From Rhodococcus sp. KBS0724 (GTDB taxonomy: Bacteria > Actinomycetota > Actinomycetes > Mycobacteriales > Mycobacteriaceae): a stretch of 64,000 bases of DNA. The DNA is taken from NCBI RefSeq assembly GCF_005938745.2, contig NZ_VCBX02000001.1, positions 1,957,001-2,021,000 on the forward strand. Direction: 5' to 3'. A model generated the notes under the pieces. The model made no database searches. It was not told the origin of the DNA and saw nothing but the letters and a program-made list of their open reading frames with translations. Below are positions 40,860-49,360 of the stretch, piece after piece (positions within the stretch are counted from its first letter, which is position 1; every line of letters starts with the position of its first letter). The translations under genes were made by a program, and so were the position numbers.

Positions 40860-41888
40860 GTGAACGCAGTCGGACTGAACGAAGATGCTGTTTCAGGGTG
40901 GATCGCCGAGCTGGGCGTCGGCGCCACCACACCACTGACTTTCGAGAGGATCGGCAACGGTCAATCCAACCTCACGTATGCCGTGACCGATGCCGGAGGT
41001 GCGCGGTGGGTACTGCGCAGGCCCCCGCTCGGCACCTTGTTGGCATCGGCACATGACGTAGTGCGGGAGCATCGCATCCTGTCGTCGCTGCAGGGTACGG
41101 CCGTCCCGGTGCCCAAAATCATCGGTATCACCGAGGATCCGGCTGTGACGGACGCCCCGCTGGTTCTCATGAGTTACGTCGACGGGGTTGTCATCGACGG
41201 TGTGCCGGTCGCGCAGAAGTTGACGGTAGAGCAGCGACGAAACGTCGGGTTGGCGTTGCCCAAGGCGCTCGCCACCATCCACGGCGTCGACCTCGAGGAA
41301 ACCGGCCTCGAGGACCTTGCCAGTCGTAAACCGTTTGCCGAGCGGCAGCTCAAGAGATGGTCAGCGCAGTGGGAGAAGTCGAAGACCCGAGACATCCCCG
41401 ACGTGGAACGGCTCGCGGACATTCTGCAGCGGAACATTCCCGAACAGACCGAAGTCAGCCTCGTCCACGGCGATTTCCATCTCAACAACATCATCACCGA
41501 TCCGGCCGAGGGCCGGGTGCTGGCGGTGGTGGACTGGGAACTGTGTACGTTGGGCGATCCGCTTGCGGATCTTGGCGCGCTACTGGCGTATTGGCCCGAA
41601 GCCGGCGACAAGGTGGCAGGGCCGTTCATGGCGTCGACGCTCGAGGGCTTCCCGAGTCGGGACGAACTGGTCGACGCATACGTTGCCGCCACCGGCCGTG
41701 ACGTGTCGGCCGTCGGCTACTGGCACGTTCTGGCGTTGTGGAAGCTGTCGATCATCGCCGAAGGGGTACTGCGACGCATCCTCGACGACCCCCGTAACAA
41801 GGCTGAGCACGGAGGCCCGACCGTGACAATGATCGATGGCATCGTTGAGCGCGCAGTATCGACCGCCGAGAAACTGGGGCTGAACTAA
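40860..41888 (+). CDS. Phosphotransferase family protein (aminoglycoside-phosphotransferase fold)
   Basis: A 342-residue kinase-fold protein. The nucleotide loop ERIGNGQSNLTYAVT and WVLRRPP lysine/arginine region are near residues 30-55, the catalytic LVHGDFHLNNIITD near 205, and the metal-binding VVDWELCTLGDPLADLG near 225. These sequences match the FadE36/ACAD10-like subgroup linked to acyl-CoA catabolism, not antibiotic resistance. GTG 40860 is preceded at 7 nt by TAGCAT, a leaderless promoter signature; ATG 40809 with GGTGGG upstream is the alternative. The stop overlaps the convergent thioesterase stop by 4 bp. Confidence 0.8.
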   Translation: MNAVGLNEDAVSGWIAELGVGATTPLTFERIGNGQSNLTYAVTDAGGARWVLRRPPLGTLLASAHDVVREHRILSSLQGTAVPVPKIIGITEDPAVTDAPLVLMSYVDGVVIDGVPVAQKLTVEQRRNVGLALPKALATIHGVDLEETGLEDLASRKPFAERQLKRWSAQWEKSKTRDIPDVERLADILQRNIPEQTEVSLVHGDFHLNNIITDPAEGRVLAVVDWELCTLGDPLADLGALLAYWPEAGDKVAGPFMASTLEGFPSRDELVDAYVAATGRDVSAVGYWHVLALWKLSIIAEGVLRRILDDPRNKAEHGGPTVTMIDGIVERAVSTAEKLGLN

Positions 41889-42334
41889 GCGCTCAGGAGC
41901 GAGCCGGCTGCGTCTTTGATCGCGGCCGGTATCGCCACCGATGTGCGGCTGACGGCGTCGACGTAGACGTGGACAAACCGTCCCGTCGCGGCGGCGACCC
42001 AGGTTCCGTCGGCGTTCTCGTGGAAGATCGCGAGCGAGTACACGATGCTCTTGGTACCCAACTTCTCGACCGAGATGCCGACCTGCAACTGTTCGGGGAA
42101 CGTGAGTTCACTCAGGTATCGGCACGACGTCTCCGCCACAACCCCGATGGCCGGCAGCGTGCGGATGTCGACGCCGGTGGCGGACATGAGCCACGCGTTC
42201 ACCGCCGTGTCGAAGTACGAGTAGTAGGTCACGTTGTTGACGTGGCCGTAGTGGTCGTTGTCGTCCCAGCGGGTGGGTACCGGCCAGCGGACGGGAAACT
42301 CTTCGATCGAGATGACGGTATCTGCTGCGCTCAC
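41885..42334 (-). CDS. Hot-dog acyl-CoA thioesterase
   Basis: A 149-residue 4-hydroxybenzoyl-CoA-thioesterase/YbgC-like protein. The catalytic region PTRWDDNDHYGHVNNVTYYS has the family's D-x-D-x-(Y/G)-GHVNN pattern, and the central helix (YFDTAVNAWLM) follows. It hydrolyses an acyl- or aroyl-CoA. Its start codon overlaps the BenE transporter stop by 4 bp, so it is the second gene of that operon, which makes an aromatic acid-CoA a reasonable but unproven substrate. Confidence 0.85.
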   Translation of the reverse strand: MSAADTVISIEEFPVRWPVPTRWDDNDHYGHVNNVTYYSYFDTAVNAWLMSATGVDIRTLPAIGVVAETSCRYLSELTFPEQLQVGISVEKLGTKSIVYSLAIFHENADGTWVAAATGRFVHVYVDAVSRTSVAIPAAIKDAAGSLLSA

Positions 42335-43554
42335 GATCTTGACCTTAGCGAGGTCAGTGGACCACTCGTGAGCGCGGTCCGCACGATCAAGCCGACGAGC
42401 AATGCCCAGAATGCCGATCCGATTCCGAGAACACTGACGCCGGACGCGGCGATGAGAAAGGTGACCACAGCACCTTCACGTTCGGTGGCGTCGCTGAGCG
42501 CAGCGGTCAACGATGCTGCCAGTGTTGCCAAGAGTGCAAGCCCGGCAACGGTTTCCACTACACCGGCCGGCGCCGAGACAACCAGCGCCGCGACGGCGGC
42601 AGAACCTGCGGCCAATACCAGATAGGCCCAACCGGCGGTGCTCGCCGCGATCCACCGCCGCTTCGGATCTGGGTGCGCCGTTGGCGCTGCCGCGAGGGCC
42701 GCGCTGATCGCGGCGAGGTTGATTGCATGCCCGCCGGCGGGGGCTCCCAGAACGGTGCCGAGGCCGGTCACGATCATGGACGGTCGCCACGGAACGGTGT
42801 ATCCGAACGAATTCATCACCGCCACACCGGGAATGTTCTGCGACGCCATCGTGACGATGTACAGCGGAATCGCAATTCCGACCATTGCCTGCCACGACCA
42901 CGACGGCATGGTGAGATCGACGCGAGGAATCATCGCACCGACGTCGAGAGTGTTGTTGTCGGTGGTCGTCAGGCTGATGCAGATCACCACGGCTGCGGTC
43001 AGAAATGCCAGCGGAACGGCCCACCGCTTGGAGAACCGTTGTGCCGCAAGCCAGACCACGATGACCGGCGCTACCGCCAGCGGTGCGTCGCGGACCGCGA
43101 ATATCGGCGCCAGGCACAGGGGGAGGAGAACTCCGGCCAGCATCGCCTGCGCCAGCGGATTCGGGATCGCCGCGATGATCTTGCCCAGCGTCGGCCACAG
43201 CCCCGTCAGAACGATAGCAATTCCGACCACGACAAACGCGCCGACCGCGGCCGGCCAACCACCGTGCACCGCGCCGGCGCCGGCCAGCAGTGCCGCGCCC
43301 GGAGTCGACCAGGCCAGGGTGATCGGAATCTTGTACCGGCAGGAAAGCCACAGCATGCCCAGCGCTTGAGTCACACAGAGAACCAACAGACCCGACGCGG
43401 CCTCGGTGGCGTCGGCGCCCACGGCACTCAGGCCGGTGAGGACTACCGCAAATGAACTGGTGAATCCCACGAGCGCTGTCACGATTCCCGCGCTGATGGG
43501 CTGTGCGTTGCTTTCGGTGGCTTCCGGTTCGGTGGTAGGTGGGGAGTCCGACAT
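42331..43554 (-). CDS. benE: BenE family benzoate/H+ symporter
   Basis: A 407-residue membrane protein with about twelve helices and the BenE motifs IPITLAWSTPGAALLAGAG (near residue 70), ASQNIPGVAVMNSFGY (near 245) and GAPAGGHAINLAAISAAL (near 285). BenE proteins import benzoate with protons, though several homologues remain without proven substrate. It is followed by an overlapping thioesterase gene. Upstream lies the convergently unrelated AsnC gene on the same strand, 36 bp away. Confidence 0.85.
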   Translation of the reverse strand: MSDSPPTTEPEATESNAQPISAGIVTALVGFTSSFAVVLTGLSAVGADATEAASGLLVLCVTQALGMLWLSCRYKIPITLAWSTPGAALLAGAGAVHGGWPAAVGAFVVVGIAIVLTGLWPTLGKIIAAIPNPLAQAMLAGVLLPLCLAPIFAVRDAPLAVAPVIVVWLAAQRFSKRWAVPLAFLTAAVVICISLTTTDNNTLDVGAMIPRVDLTMPSWSWQAMVGIAIPLYIVTMASQNIPGVAVMNSFGYTVPWRPSMIVTGLGTVLGAPAGGHAINLAAISAALAAAPTAHPDPKRRWIAASTAGWAYLVLAAGSAAVAALVVSAPAGVVETVAGLALLATLAASLTAALSDATEREGAVVTFLIAASGVSVLGIGSAFWALLVGLIVRTALTSGPLTSLRSRS

Positions 43555-43590
43555 GGTCAGTGATTCTGCCCGACGCAGGAGCAGTTGTTC

Positions 43591-44064
43591 TCAGTGATCC
43601 GGTCGGATGGGCGCTGTGACCGCCTTGCCGTAGATGAGGTGAGTCTGCGCATGCCACACCTCCGGATGGGCTGCCAGGTGGTCGATCAATACCTTCTGCA
43701 GATGGGCGCTGTCCCGCACGGCGACGTGGAGAAAGAAGTCTTCCGGCCCCGAGACATTGAACAGCGCAAGCGTTTCCGGAAGGGCGAGCACATCGGCGGT
43801 GAAGCGGTCGACAAGGTCACGGCGGTGCGGACGCAGTTGCACGGCGATGATCGCCTGCATCGACCGGCCGACGGCAGCCGGGTCGACAACAGCGTGGATT
43901 CCGCTGATCGTCCCGTTTGTCCGCAACCGGCGCACACGTTCGTGGCACGACGACGTCGCCAGGCCCACCCGGTCGGCCAGAACCTTGTTGGTGATCGACG
44001 CATCTTTCTGTAATTCGGTCAGAATCTTCCAGTCCACCGAATCCAGAGAATCATTCTTCATCAT
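43591..44064 (-). CDS. Lrp/AsnC family regulator, divergent to LysE exporter
   Basis: A 157-residue feast/famine regulator. DNA-binding helices are LDSVDWKILTELQKDASITN and LADRVGLATSSCHERVRRLR, and the ligand-binding domain includes GPEDFFLHVAVRDSAHLQKV. Two consecutive ATG codons (44064, 44061) follow GGAAG. A palindrome lies right at the start. Divergent to a LysE-type amino-acid exporter, so it most likely activates export when an amino acid accumulates. Confidence 0.87.
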   Translation of the reverse strand: MMKNDSLDSVDWKILTELQKDASITNKVLADRVGLATSSCHERVRRLRTNGTISGIHAVVDPAAVGRSMQAIIAVQLRPHRRDLVDRFTADVLALPETLALFNVSGPEDFFLHVAVRDSAHLQKVLIDHLAAHPEVWHAQTHLIYGKAVTAPIRPDH

Positions 44065-44066
44065 CT

Positions 44067-44083
44067 TCCGGATTCTATCCGGA
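44067..44083. promoter_or_regulatory. Palindromic operator TCCGGAT-TCT-ATCCGGA
   Basis: Perfect 7-bp arms (44067-44073 and 44077-44083) directly upstream of the AsnC-family start codon and overlapping its ribosome binding site, ideal for autorepression; the same region must hold the promoter of the divergent LysE gene at 44161. Confidence 0.55.
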
Positions 44084-44160
44084 GTGGTTTTGAACTTCCC
44101 GGATCCAGTTGCACACTCCATCTATGAAGCGCATGAGGCAAATCCAATGAGCCCATTACG

Positions 44161-44784
44161 ATGAGTACCACTCAGTGGCTTGCTTTTGGCTCCCTACTTT
44201 CTATCGTCCTGTTCACACCTGGACCGGATTTTGTCCTGATCTTGCGCCATTCGTTGGCAGATCGTCGGACCGGTGCCGTGGTCGCAGCGGGCGTGATCAC
44301 AGGATTGGTTGTCCATACCGCTGCCGCGTCGCTCGGTTTGTCGGCTCTCGTCGCGACTCGTCCGCAGCTGCTCTCGGCCCTCACCTATGCCGGAGCGGCG
44401 TACCTGACCTGGTTGGGTATTTCCGCGATTCGTAGTGCGTTCAAAGCCCGAAGTGCCGGCGACACGATCACGGCCGTGTCGGAACCGACCCCGCCACTGC
44501 GGGCATTCCGCTACGGGTTCCTGTCCAACCTCCTGAACCCCAAGGCTCTGCTGTTCTTTCTCGGCTTGCTTCCGCAGTTCGTCGAACCAGGTCAGGGCGC
44601 CGGCCTGCGTACTCTGACGTTGGCCGGCGCCACAGTGGTTGCCGCTGCACTGTGGTGGGCAGTGGTGGTGGTGCTCGCGGCCGGCGCCGGACGTAAGCTG
44701 CGGCGGCCTGGTGTCGGAAAGCGCATCGACGTGGTGAGCGGAGTCCTACTTGTCGGGCTCGGGGCTTTCTTCGGTATTGCCTGA
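44161..44784 (+). CDS. LysE/RhtB family amino-acid exporter
   Basis: A 207-residue membrane protein with five to six helices and the family start WLAFGSLLSIVLFTPGPDFV (PGP motif), the LRHSLADRRTGAVVAAGVITG loop and FRYGFLSNLLNPKALLFF. RhtB relatives export homoserine, threonine, leucine or other amino acids. Divergent from an AsnC-family regulator with an operator in between. Exact substrate unknown. Confidence 0.85.
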   Translation: MSTTQWLAFGSLLSIVLFTPGPDFVLILRHSLADRRTGAVVAAGVITGLVVHTAAASLGLSALVATRPQLLSALTYAGAAYLTWLGISAIRSAFKARSAGDTITAVSEPTPPLRAFRYGFLSNLLNPKALLFFLGLLPQFVEPGQGAGLRTLTLAGATVVAAALWWAVVVVLAAGAGRKLRRPGVGKRIDVVSGVLLVGLGAFFGIA

Positions 44785-44808
44785 GTCGATCGTGCAAGTA
44801 TGAGAGAC

Positions 44809-45645
44809 ATGACTGCACCCGTACTTGTCGACGCCGCTGAACTGGTTTCCCTCATCGAGGCGGGCACCCCGCCGGTCCTGCTCGACGTTCGGTGGGCGCT
44901 GGGTGATCCCCACGGAGCCGAGCACTTCCAGTCGGGTCACATCGCCGGAGCAGTATTCGTCGACCTCGATGGCGAGCTGGCCGCTCCGGCGTCGAAGGAA
45001 GCGGGACGCCACCCGTTGCCCACCATCGAAAATCTCCAGGTAGCAGCACGTCGATGGGGAATCGACGACGGAGATTCGGTGGTCTTGTACGACGCCACGG
45101 GCAACACTGCCGCGGCGCGCGGGTGGTGGTTGTTACGTTGGGCCGGGCTCACTGATGTCCGTCTACTCGACGGTGGGTTGCAAGCCTGGGAAGCAGCCGA
45201 TTTTCCGGTTGCGGTGGGTGCCGGTGCGGGAGTCGCCGAGGGAAACGTGACGCTAGAGGCCGGACATATGCCGGTTGTCGACATCGACGAGGCGGCGGGA
45301 TGGTCGGCGAGCGGTGGTGTACTTCTCGACGCGCGAGCCGGTGAGCGGTACCGCGGTGAGGTCGAACCGATTGACCCAGTGGCCGGGCACATTCCGGGTG
45401 CGGTGAGTGCGCCTACCGGTGAGAACATCGATGGACAAGGAAAGTTTGCGGGCACCGTCACCCTGCGCGAGCGGTTCTCCGCAGCGGGCGACGGGGATCG
45501 CTTTGCCGTGTATTGCGGATCGGGAGTGACTGCGGCGCATCAGATTGCGGCTTTGGCGATAGCGGGCTACGACGCGGCCCTTTTCCCCGGTTCGTGGTCG
45601 CAGTGGTCCAACGACGGCTCGCGTCCGGTGGCCACCGGAGAGTAG
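44809..45645 (+). CDS. Thiosulfate/3-mercaptopyruvate sulfurtransferase
   Basis: A 278-residue tandem rhodanese. The N-terminal domain (VLLDVRWALGDPHG, DATGNTAAARGWWLLRWAG) lacks the cysteine; the C-terminal domain has the active cysteine in AVYCGSGVTAAH near residue 235. This CGSGVTA loop is of the 3-mercaptopyruvate/thiosulfate sulfurtransferase (SseA) type. ATG 44809 gives the usual MTAPVLVD start; ATG 44800 adds three residues. It lies 15-25 bp after the exporter gene, possibly co-transcribed. Confidence 0.87.
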   Translation: MTAPVLVDAAELVSLIEAGTPPVLLDVRWALGDPHGAEHFQSGHIAGAVFVDLDGELAAPASKEAGRHPLPTIENLQVAARRWGIDDGDSVVLYDATGNTAAARGWWLLRWAGLTDVRLLDGGLQAWEAADFPVAVGAGAGVAEGNVTLEAGHMPVVDIDEAAGWSASGGVLLDARAGERYRGEVEPIDPVAGHIPGAVSAPTGENIDGQGKFAGTVTLRERFSAAGDGDRFAVYCGSGVTAAHQIAALAIAGYDAALFPGSWSQWSNDGSRPVATGE

Positions 45646-45648
45646 TTC

Positions 45649-46110
45649 TCAGCTGTCGTCGCGTTTGATCAGTGCGGGGACGGCGAACCAGAGCGTGGTG
45701 AACATGACGGCGGCGCAGGCGGCCAGAATCTTTGCGCCGATGCCGCCCATCGCGATCTCGGCGATCAGGAGCACGGTGCCGGTCATGGACGCCGCGAGAA
45801 AACCGGTGCCGCACAAGGCGAATCGATTGGAGATCGCCAAGATGCGCTCCCGGTATCCGCGGCGAAACAGGACTCGATGCCACACTGCCGGTGCCATGAG
45901 GAGACCGAAGGAAATGGCAACCAGCATGACCGTCACCAGGTGAATGGTCTTGATGTAGACCGAAGACTCCTCGTAGCGCTCGGTGAAGGCCACGGCGAGC
46001 AGAAACGCGAACAAGATCTGAACACCGGAGAGAGCAACCCGTAGTTCTTGCAGTAACTCGTTGAAGTTCCGAGCGAGTTGCACAGGAGGGCTCTCCCCGG
46101 TGTCGTTCAT
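45649..46110 (-). CDS. DUF6328-type four-helix membrane protein
   Basis: A 153-residue membrane protein. After a short polar start come QELRVALSGVQILFAFLLAVAF, two central helices (TIHLVTVMLVAISFGLLMAP and LCGTGFLAASMTGTVLLIAE) and a last helix before KRDDS. The LQELRVALSGVQILFAFLL signature fits the DUF6328 family of actinobacteria, of unknown function. ATG 46110 follows AGGAGGG-like sequence (read on the minus strand a weaker site). It converges on the rhodanese gene and follows the shikimate dehydrogenase-like gene by 13 bp. Confidence 0.75.
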   Translation of the reverse strand: MNDTGESPPVQLARNFNELLQELRVALSGVQILFAFLLAVAFTERYEESSVYIKTIHLVTVMLVAISFGLLMAPAVWHRVLFRRGYRERILAISNRFALCGTGFLAASMTGTVLLIAEIAMGGIGAKILAACAAVMFTTLWFAVPALIKRDDS

Positions 46111-46123
46111 ACTGTCGAGTTTG

Positions 46124-46942
46124 TCACGCTCGCGAGTATTCCGAGGCGCGTTGGATCTGTTCGGCGCTGGGACGCACCCCGGTGTACAGGGCAAACTGCT
46201 CGGCAGCTTGGAGCGCGATAACCGAGGCGCCCGTGATCACCGTCTTGCCGAGTTCTTCGGCCAAGGCGATCAGTGGAGTGTGCGCCGGCATCGCCACTAC
46301 GTCGAAAACGACCTCCGCGCCGCGCACCACGACGTCCGGGAACGACAGTGCATCGGATTCGGGGCCGCCTGCCATCCCGATCGGCGTGGCATTGATCAGA
46401 ACGCCGGGGCGCAGATCGTCGAGGTCTTCCCGCCACGAGAATCCGTACTGCGTGGCCAGTGCGTCGCCGGCCGCTTTGTTGCGTGCCACCACCGTGACGT
46501 CGGTGAAACCGGTGTCACGCACCGCTGCGACGACGGCTTTGGCCATGCCGCCGCTACCGGCGACCGCCACCGAGAGTGACGTGTCTACGTTGTTCTCGCG
46601 CAACAGGTTTGCCACCGCCTGGTAGTCGGTGTTGTAGGCGTGCAGGACGCCGTCCTCGTTGACGATGGTGTTGACGGAGTCGATTGCGGACGCGCTGTCG
46701 TGCATGACGTCGACATGAGCGATCACCTGCTCCTTGAACGGCATCGACACCCCGCAGCCGCGGATGCCGAGCGCGCGGATACCTGCGACCGCTGCGGGAA
46801 CATCAGTGGTGGTGAACGCCTTGTAGACGAAGTTGAGGCCCAATTCCTCGTACAGATAGTTGTGGAATCTGGTGCCGATGTTGCTCGGTCGTCCGGATAG
46901 CGACATGCACAGCAGCGTGTCCTTGTTGAGGTCGACAGTCAT
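46124..46942 (-). CDS. Shikimate 5-dehydrogenase-like protein
   Basis: A 272-residue NADP-dependent dehydrogenase. The substrate domain includes SLSGRPSNIGTRFHNYLYEE, the catalytic lysine in GVSMPFKEQV and asparagine in AIDSVNTIVNEDG; the nucleotide loop is VAGSGGMAKAVVAA. The N-terminal SGRPSN replaces the SxS shikimate-binding motif of AroE (SLSPxxHN), and no other aro gene is near, so it may be one of the AroE-like paralogues with a different substrate rather than the biosynthetic enzyme. ATG 46942 is used; followed by the DUF6328 gene. Confidence 0.8.
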   Translation of the reverse strand: MTVDLNKDTLLCMSLSGRPSNIGTRFHNYLYEELGLNFVYKAFTTTDVPAAVAGIRALGIRGCGVSMPFKEQVIAHVDVMHDSASAIDSVNTIVNEDGVLHAYNTDYQAVANLLRENNVDTSLSVAVAGSGGMAKAVVAAVRDTGFTDVTVVARNKAAGDALATQYGFSWREDLDDLRPGVLINATPIGMAGGPESDALSFPDVVVRGAEVVFDVVAMPAHTPLIALAEELGKTVITGASVIALQAAEQFALYTGVRPSAEQIQRASEYSRA

Positions 46943-47071
46943 GGCGTCAACTCTAATCCGGGCTACCGTGAACTTCAGGGCAGTGATCAGACCCATCCAC
47001 GCAGGGATCGGTTCCGAATACGAGGTAACCGATCCCCAGAACCACTCGCACCGAGCAGAACCGAGACGCAC

Positions 47072-48643
47072 ATGGTCACTCACAGCATCGAGGAACACCC
47101 GGCAGCTCAGTCGCGGCCGCGTCGCAGGTTGGTGGCCCGTGCCATCTCCGGCGTACTTGCCGCAGCGGTGGTTCTGGGGGTAGGACAGCTGGTTGCCCTG
47201 CTGATCAACCCGGACTCCTCGCCGTTCTATGCCGTCGGTTCCACCACGGTGGACCGGACTCCCGCGTGGGCACGCGAGTTCGCGATCGACACCTTCGGGA
47301 CCAACGACAAACCCGCGCTCTTCATCGGAATGTCGATCCTGATCGCCTTGCTCGGCGCACTCGCGGGTCTCCTCGAGCGCCGTAGACGCCCCTTCGGCAG
47401 TGCCATCCTGGTTGCCCTCGGACTAGTGGGTGTCTACGCCGCGTTGAACCGGCCGACGGCTGATGCGATGTACGCGTTCCCCACGATCATCGGTGTTGTT
47501 GCCGGCGTCGTCACGCTGCGACTGCTGATCGGGCAACTCGATGTGGCGCCCGCTCCCGGAGTCCCCGACACATGGCTGCCGCGTCGGCAGTTCCTGATGC
47601 TGGCCGGGGTTGCGTTTGCCGTCGCCGCCGCTGCCGGTGCTGCCGGAAAGTTCGTGGGGCAGCGCATCGCCGGGGCGTCTGCGAACCGCGCGGACTTCGT
47701 GGTTCCGACTGCTGCCTCAGCGGCGCCACCGATTCCGGCCGCCGCGAACATCGGTGTTGCCGGTGCGTCGACGTACATCACTCCCAATGACGATTTCTAT
47801 CGGATCGACACGGCGCTTCTTGTCCCGCAGCTCACGACGGACTCGTGGGAGCTGCGTATTCACGGCATGGTGGACCGCGAGATGACCTTGTCGTTCGACG
47901 ATTTGGTTGCCCGGACACCGATCGAACGGGTTGTCACCTTGACGTGCGTGTCCAACGAGGTGGGTGGCAATCTCGCGGGCAACGCCACCTGGATCGGGTA
48001 CCCGATGAAGGACATCCTCGAGGAGGTGGGTGTGCACCCGGACGCCGACATGCTGCTCTCGACCAGCGTTGACGGATTCACCGTCGGAACCCCGGTTGCC
48101 GTGGTGACCGACGGCCGCGACGCGATGCTGGCCGTCGCGATGAACGGGGAGCCGCTGCCGTTCGAACACGGCTATCCGGTCCGTCAGGTTGTGCCAGGGC
48201 TGTACGGATTCGTCTCCGCGACAAAGTGGGTCACCGAGTGGGAACTGACCAGGTTCGACCAGGTGGACGCCTATTGGACGCAACGAGGATGGGGCGCGCA
48301 GGCGCCGATCAAGACTGCGTCGCGGATCGAAGTGCCGGCGTCGTTGGCACCCGTCAATGCCGGTCAGGTTCAGATGGCGGGAACAGCGTGGGCCCAGCAC
48401 CGCGGCATCAAGACGGTGGAGCTTCGGGTCGACAACGGGCCGTGGCAACCGGCAACGCTCGCCCAGGAGTATTCGATCGACACGTGGCGTCAGTGGTCGT
48501 GGATGTGGGACGCGACGCCGGGGTTGCACACCGTGCAGGTCCGGGCCACCGATCTGGACGGGAACGTTCAGGTCGAGGAACGGACTCCGCCCATTCCCGG
48601 TGGTGCAACGGGTTGGCACACACGATCGTTCACGGTGAAGTAG
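47072..48643 (+). CDS. Membrane-anchored sulfite-oxidase-like molybdopterin oxidoreductase
   Basis: A 523-residue protein. Four hydrophobic segments occupy residues 20-175; an internal LPRRQFLMLAGVAFAVAAAA region resembles a Tat motif before the last of them. The external part (from about 225) is a sulfite-oxidase-type molybdenum domain with the metal-binding cysteine in VVTLTCVSNEVGG and the GYPVRQVVPGLYGFVSATKW stretch, then a Mo-co dimerisation domain ending in TGWHTRSFTVK. Electron acceptor and substrate unknown. Convergent to an HNH lipoprotein 1 bp away. Confidence 0.85.
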   Translation: MVTHSIEEHPAAQSRPRRRLVARAISGVLAAAVVLGVGQLVALLINPDSSPFYAVGSTTVDRTPAWAREFAIDTFGTNDKPALFIGMSILIALLGALAGLLERRRRPFGSAILVALGLVGVYAALNRPTADAMYAFPTIIGVVAGVVTLRLLIGQLDVAPAPGVPDTWLPRRQFLMLAGVAFAVAAAAGAAGKFVGQRIAGASANRADFVVPTAASAAPPIPAAANIGVAGASTYITPNDDFYRIDTALLVPQLTTDSWELRIHGMVDREMTLSFDDLVARTPIERVVTLTCVSNEVGGNLAGNATWIGYPMKDILEEVGVHPDADMLLSTSVDGFTVGTPVAVVTDGRDAMLAVAMNGEPLPFEHGYPVRQVVPGLYGFVSATKWVTEWELTRFDQVDAYWTQRGWGAQAPIKTASRIEVPASLAPVNAGQVQMAGTAWAQHRGIKTVELRVDNGPWQPATLAQEYSIDTWRQWSWMWDATPGLHTVQVRATDLDGNVQVEERTPPIPGGATGWHTRSFTVK

Positions 48644-48644
48644 G

Positions 48645-49346
48645 TCAGCAGCGTGCTGCTTCGAGTTCGGTGAGTGCTGCGAAGTCGGCTCGGCTGATCG
48701 GCAGCCCGTACGAGACGGCTACGTTCAGGTACTTCCAGGCGTAAAAGCAGTGGTAGGCAGGATTGGGCGGGAGCCACTGCCCGGGTGTGCTGTCACCTTT
48801 CGACTGATTCTCGCTGCCCTTGACCGCCATCAGATTCAGCTCGGTGTCGTTGGCGAACCGCATGCGCACACTCAGTGGCCACGTATTCGCGCCGAAATCC
48901 CAAGCCGCGGCAAGGGGATAGACGTGATCGATCTGGACTGCATTGGCCTGGCCGCGATCGAACTCGATTCGATCACCGGAGTACGGGTCCGTCATCATGC
49001 CGGACAGTACGACGCAGTCCTGGGTTCCAGGTTTGAACGTTGTTTCCGAAAGGTCTTGGGCCAGAACATTGTTACGGGTGTCGCAACCGTCGTGACCCAT
49101 CGGGGCGTCCTGATCGTCGGACCACGCCGGACCGAAAACGCACGCCTGCCCGCTCTTGCAGCCACGCTCGTATCCGCCGGGATGGGGGCGTTGATCGACC
49201 ACGGCGACTTGGCTGAGCAACTGCTCGAGTTCGGTCGTGGTGGGGCTACCAGGTACAGAACTCCCGGTGCCGATCGCGCCGCACGACGAGAGAACGAACA
49301 TGACGATCGTGGCGGCCGCTATCGCCCACGAGCCCCTGCGTCCCAC
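48645..49346 (-). CDS. Exported HNH nuclease-like lipoprotein (DUF1524-type)
   Basis: A 233-residue protein with signal peptide and lipobox LSSC (about residue 19), then a domain with four cysteines and the HNH core QIDHVYPLAAAWDFGANTW, followed by NDTELNLMAVKGSENQSKGD, the asparagine/lysine part typical of DUF1524 nucleases. This places it on the cell surface as a possible DNase for nutrient DNA. GTG 49346 is selected by AGAGGGG at 6 nt; the nearby GTG 49352 overlaps that site. Confidence 0.82.
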   Translation of the reverse strand: MGRRGSWAIAAATIVMFVLSSCGAIGTGSSVPGSPTTTELEQLLSQVAVVDQRPHPGGYERGCKSGQACVFGPAWSDDQDAPMGHDGCDTRNNVLAQDLSETTFKPGTQDCVVLSGMMTDPYSGDRIEFDRGQANAVQIDHVYPLAAAWDFGANTWPLSVRMRFANDTELNLMAVKGSENQSKGDSTPGQWLPPNPAYHCFYAWKYLNVAVSYGLPISRADFAALTELEAARC

Positions 49347-49360
49347 CGCCACCCCTCTCG

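Noticed and set aside
40860..41888. Aminoglycoside resistance gene
   Set aside because: The kinase fold is shared, but motifs and context match the acyl-CoA-linked phosphotransferases rather than resistance enzymes.
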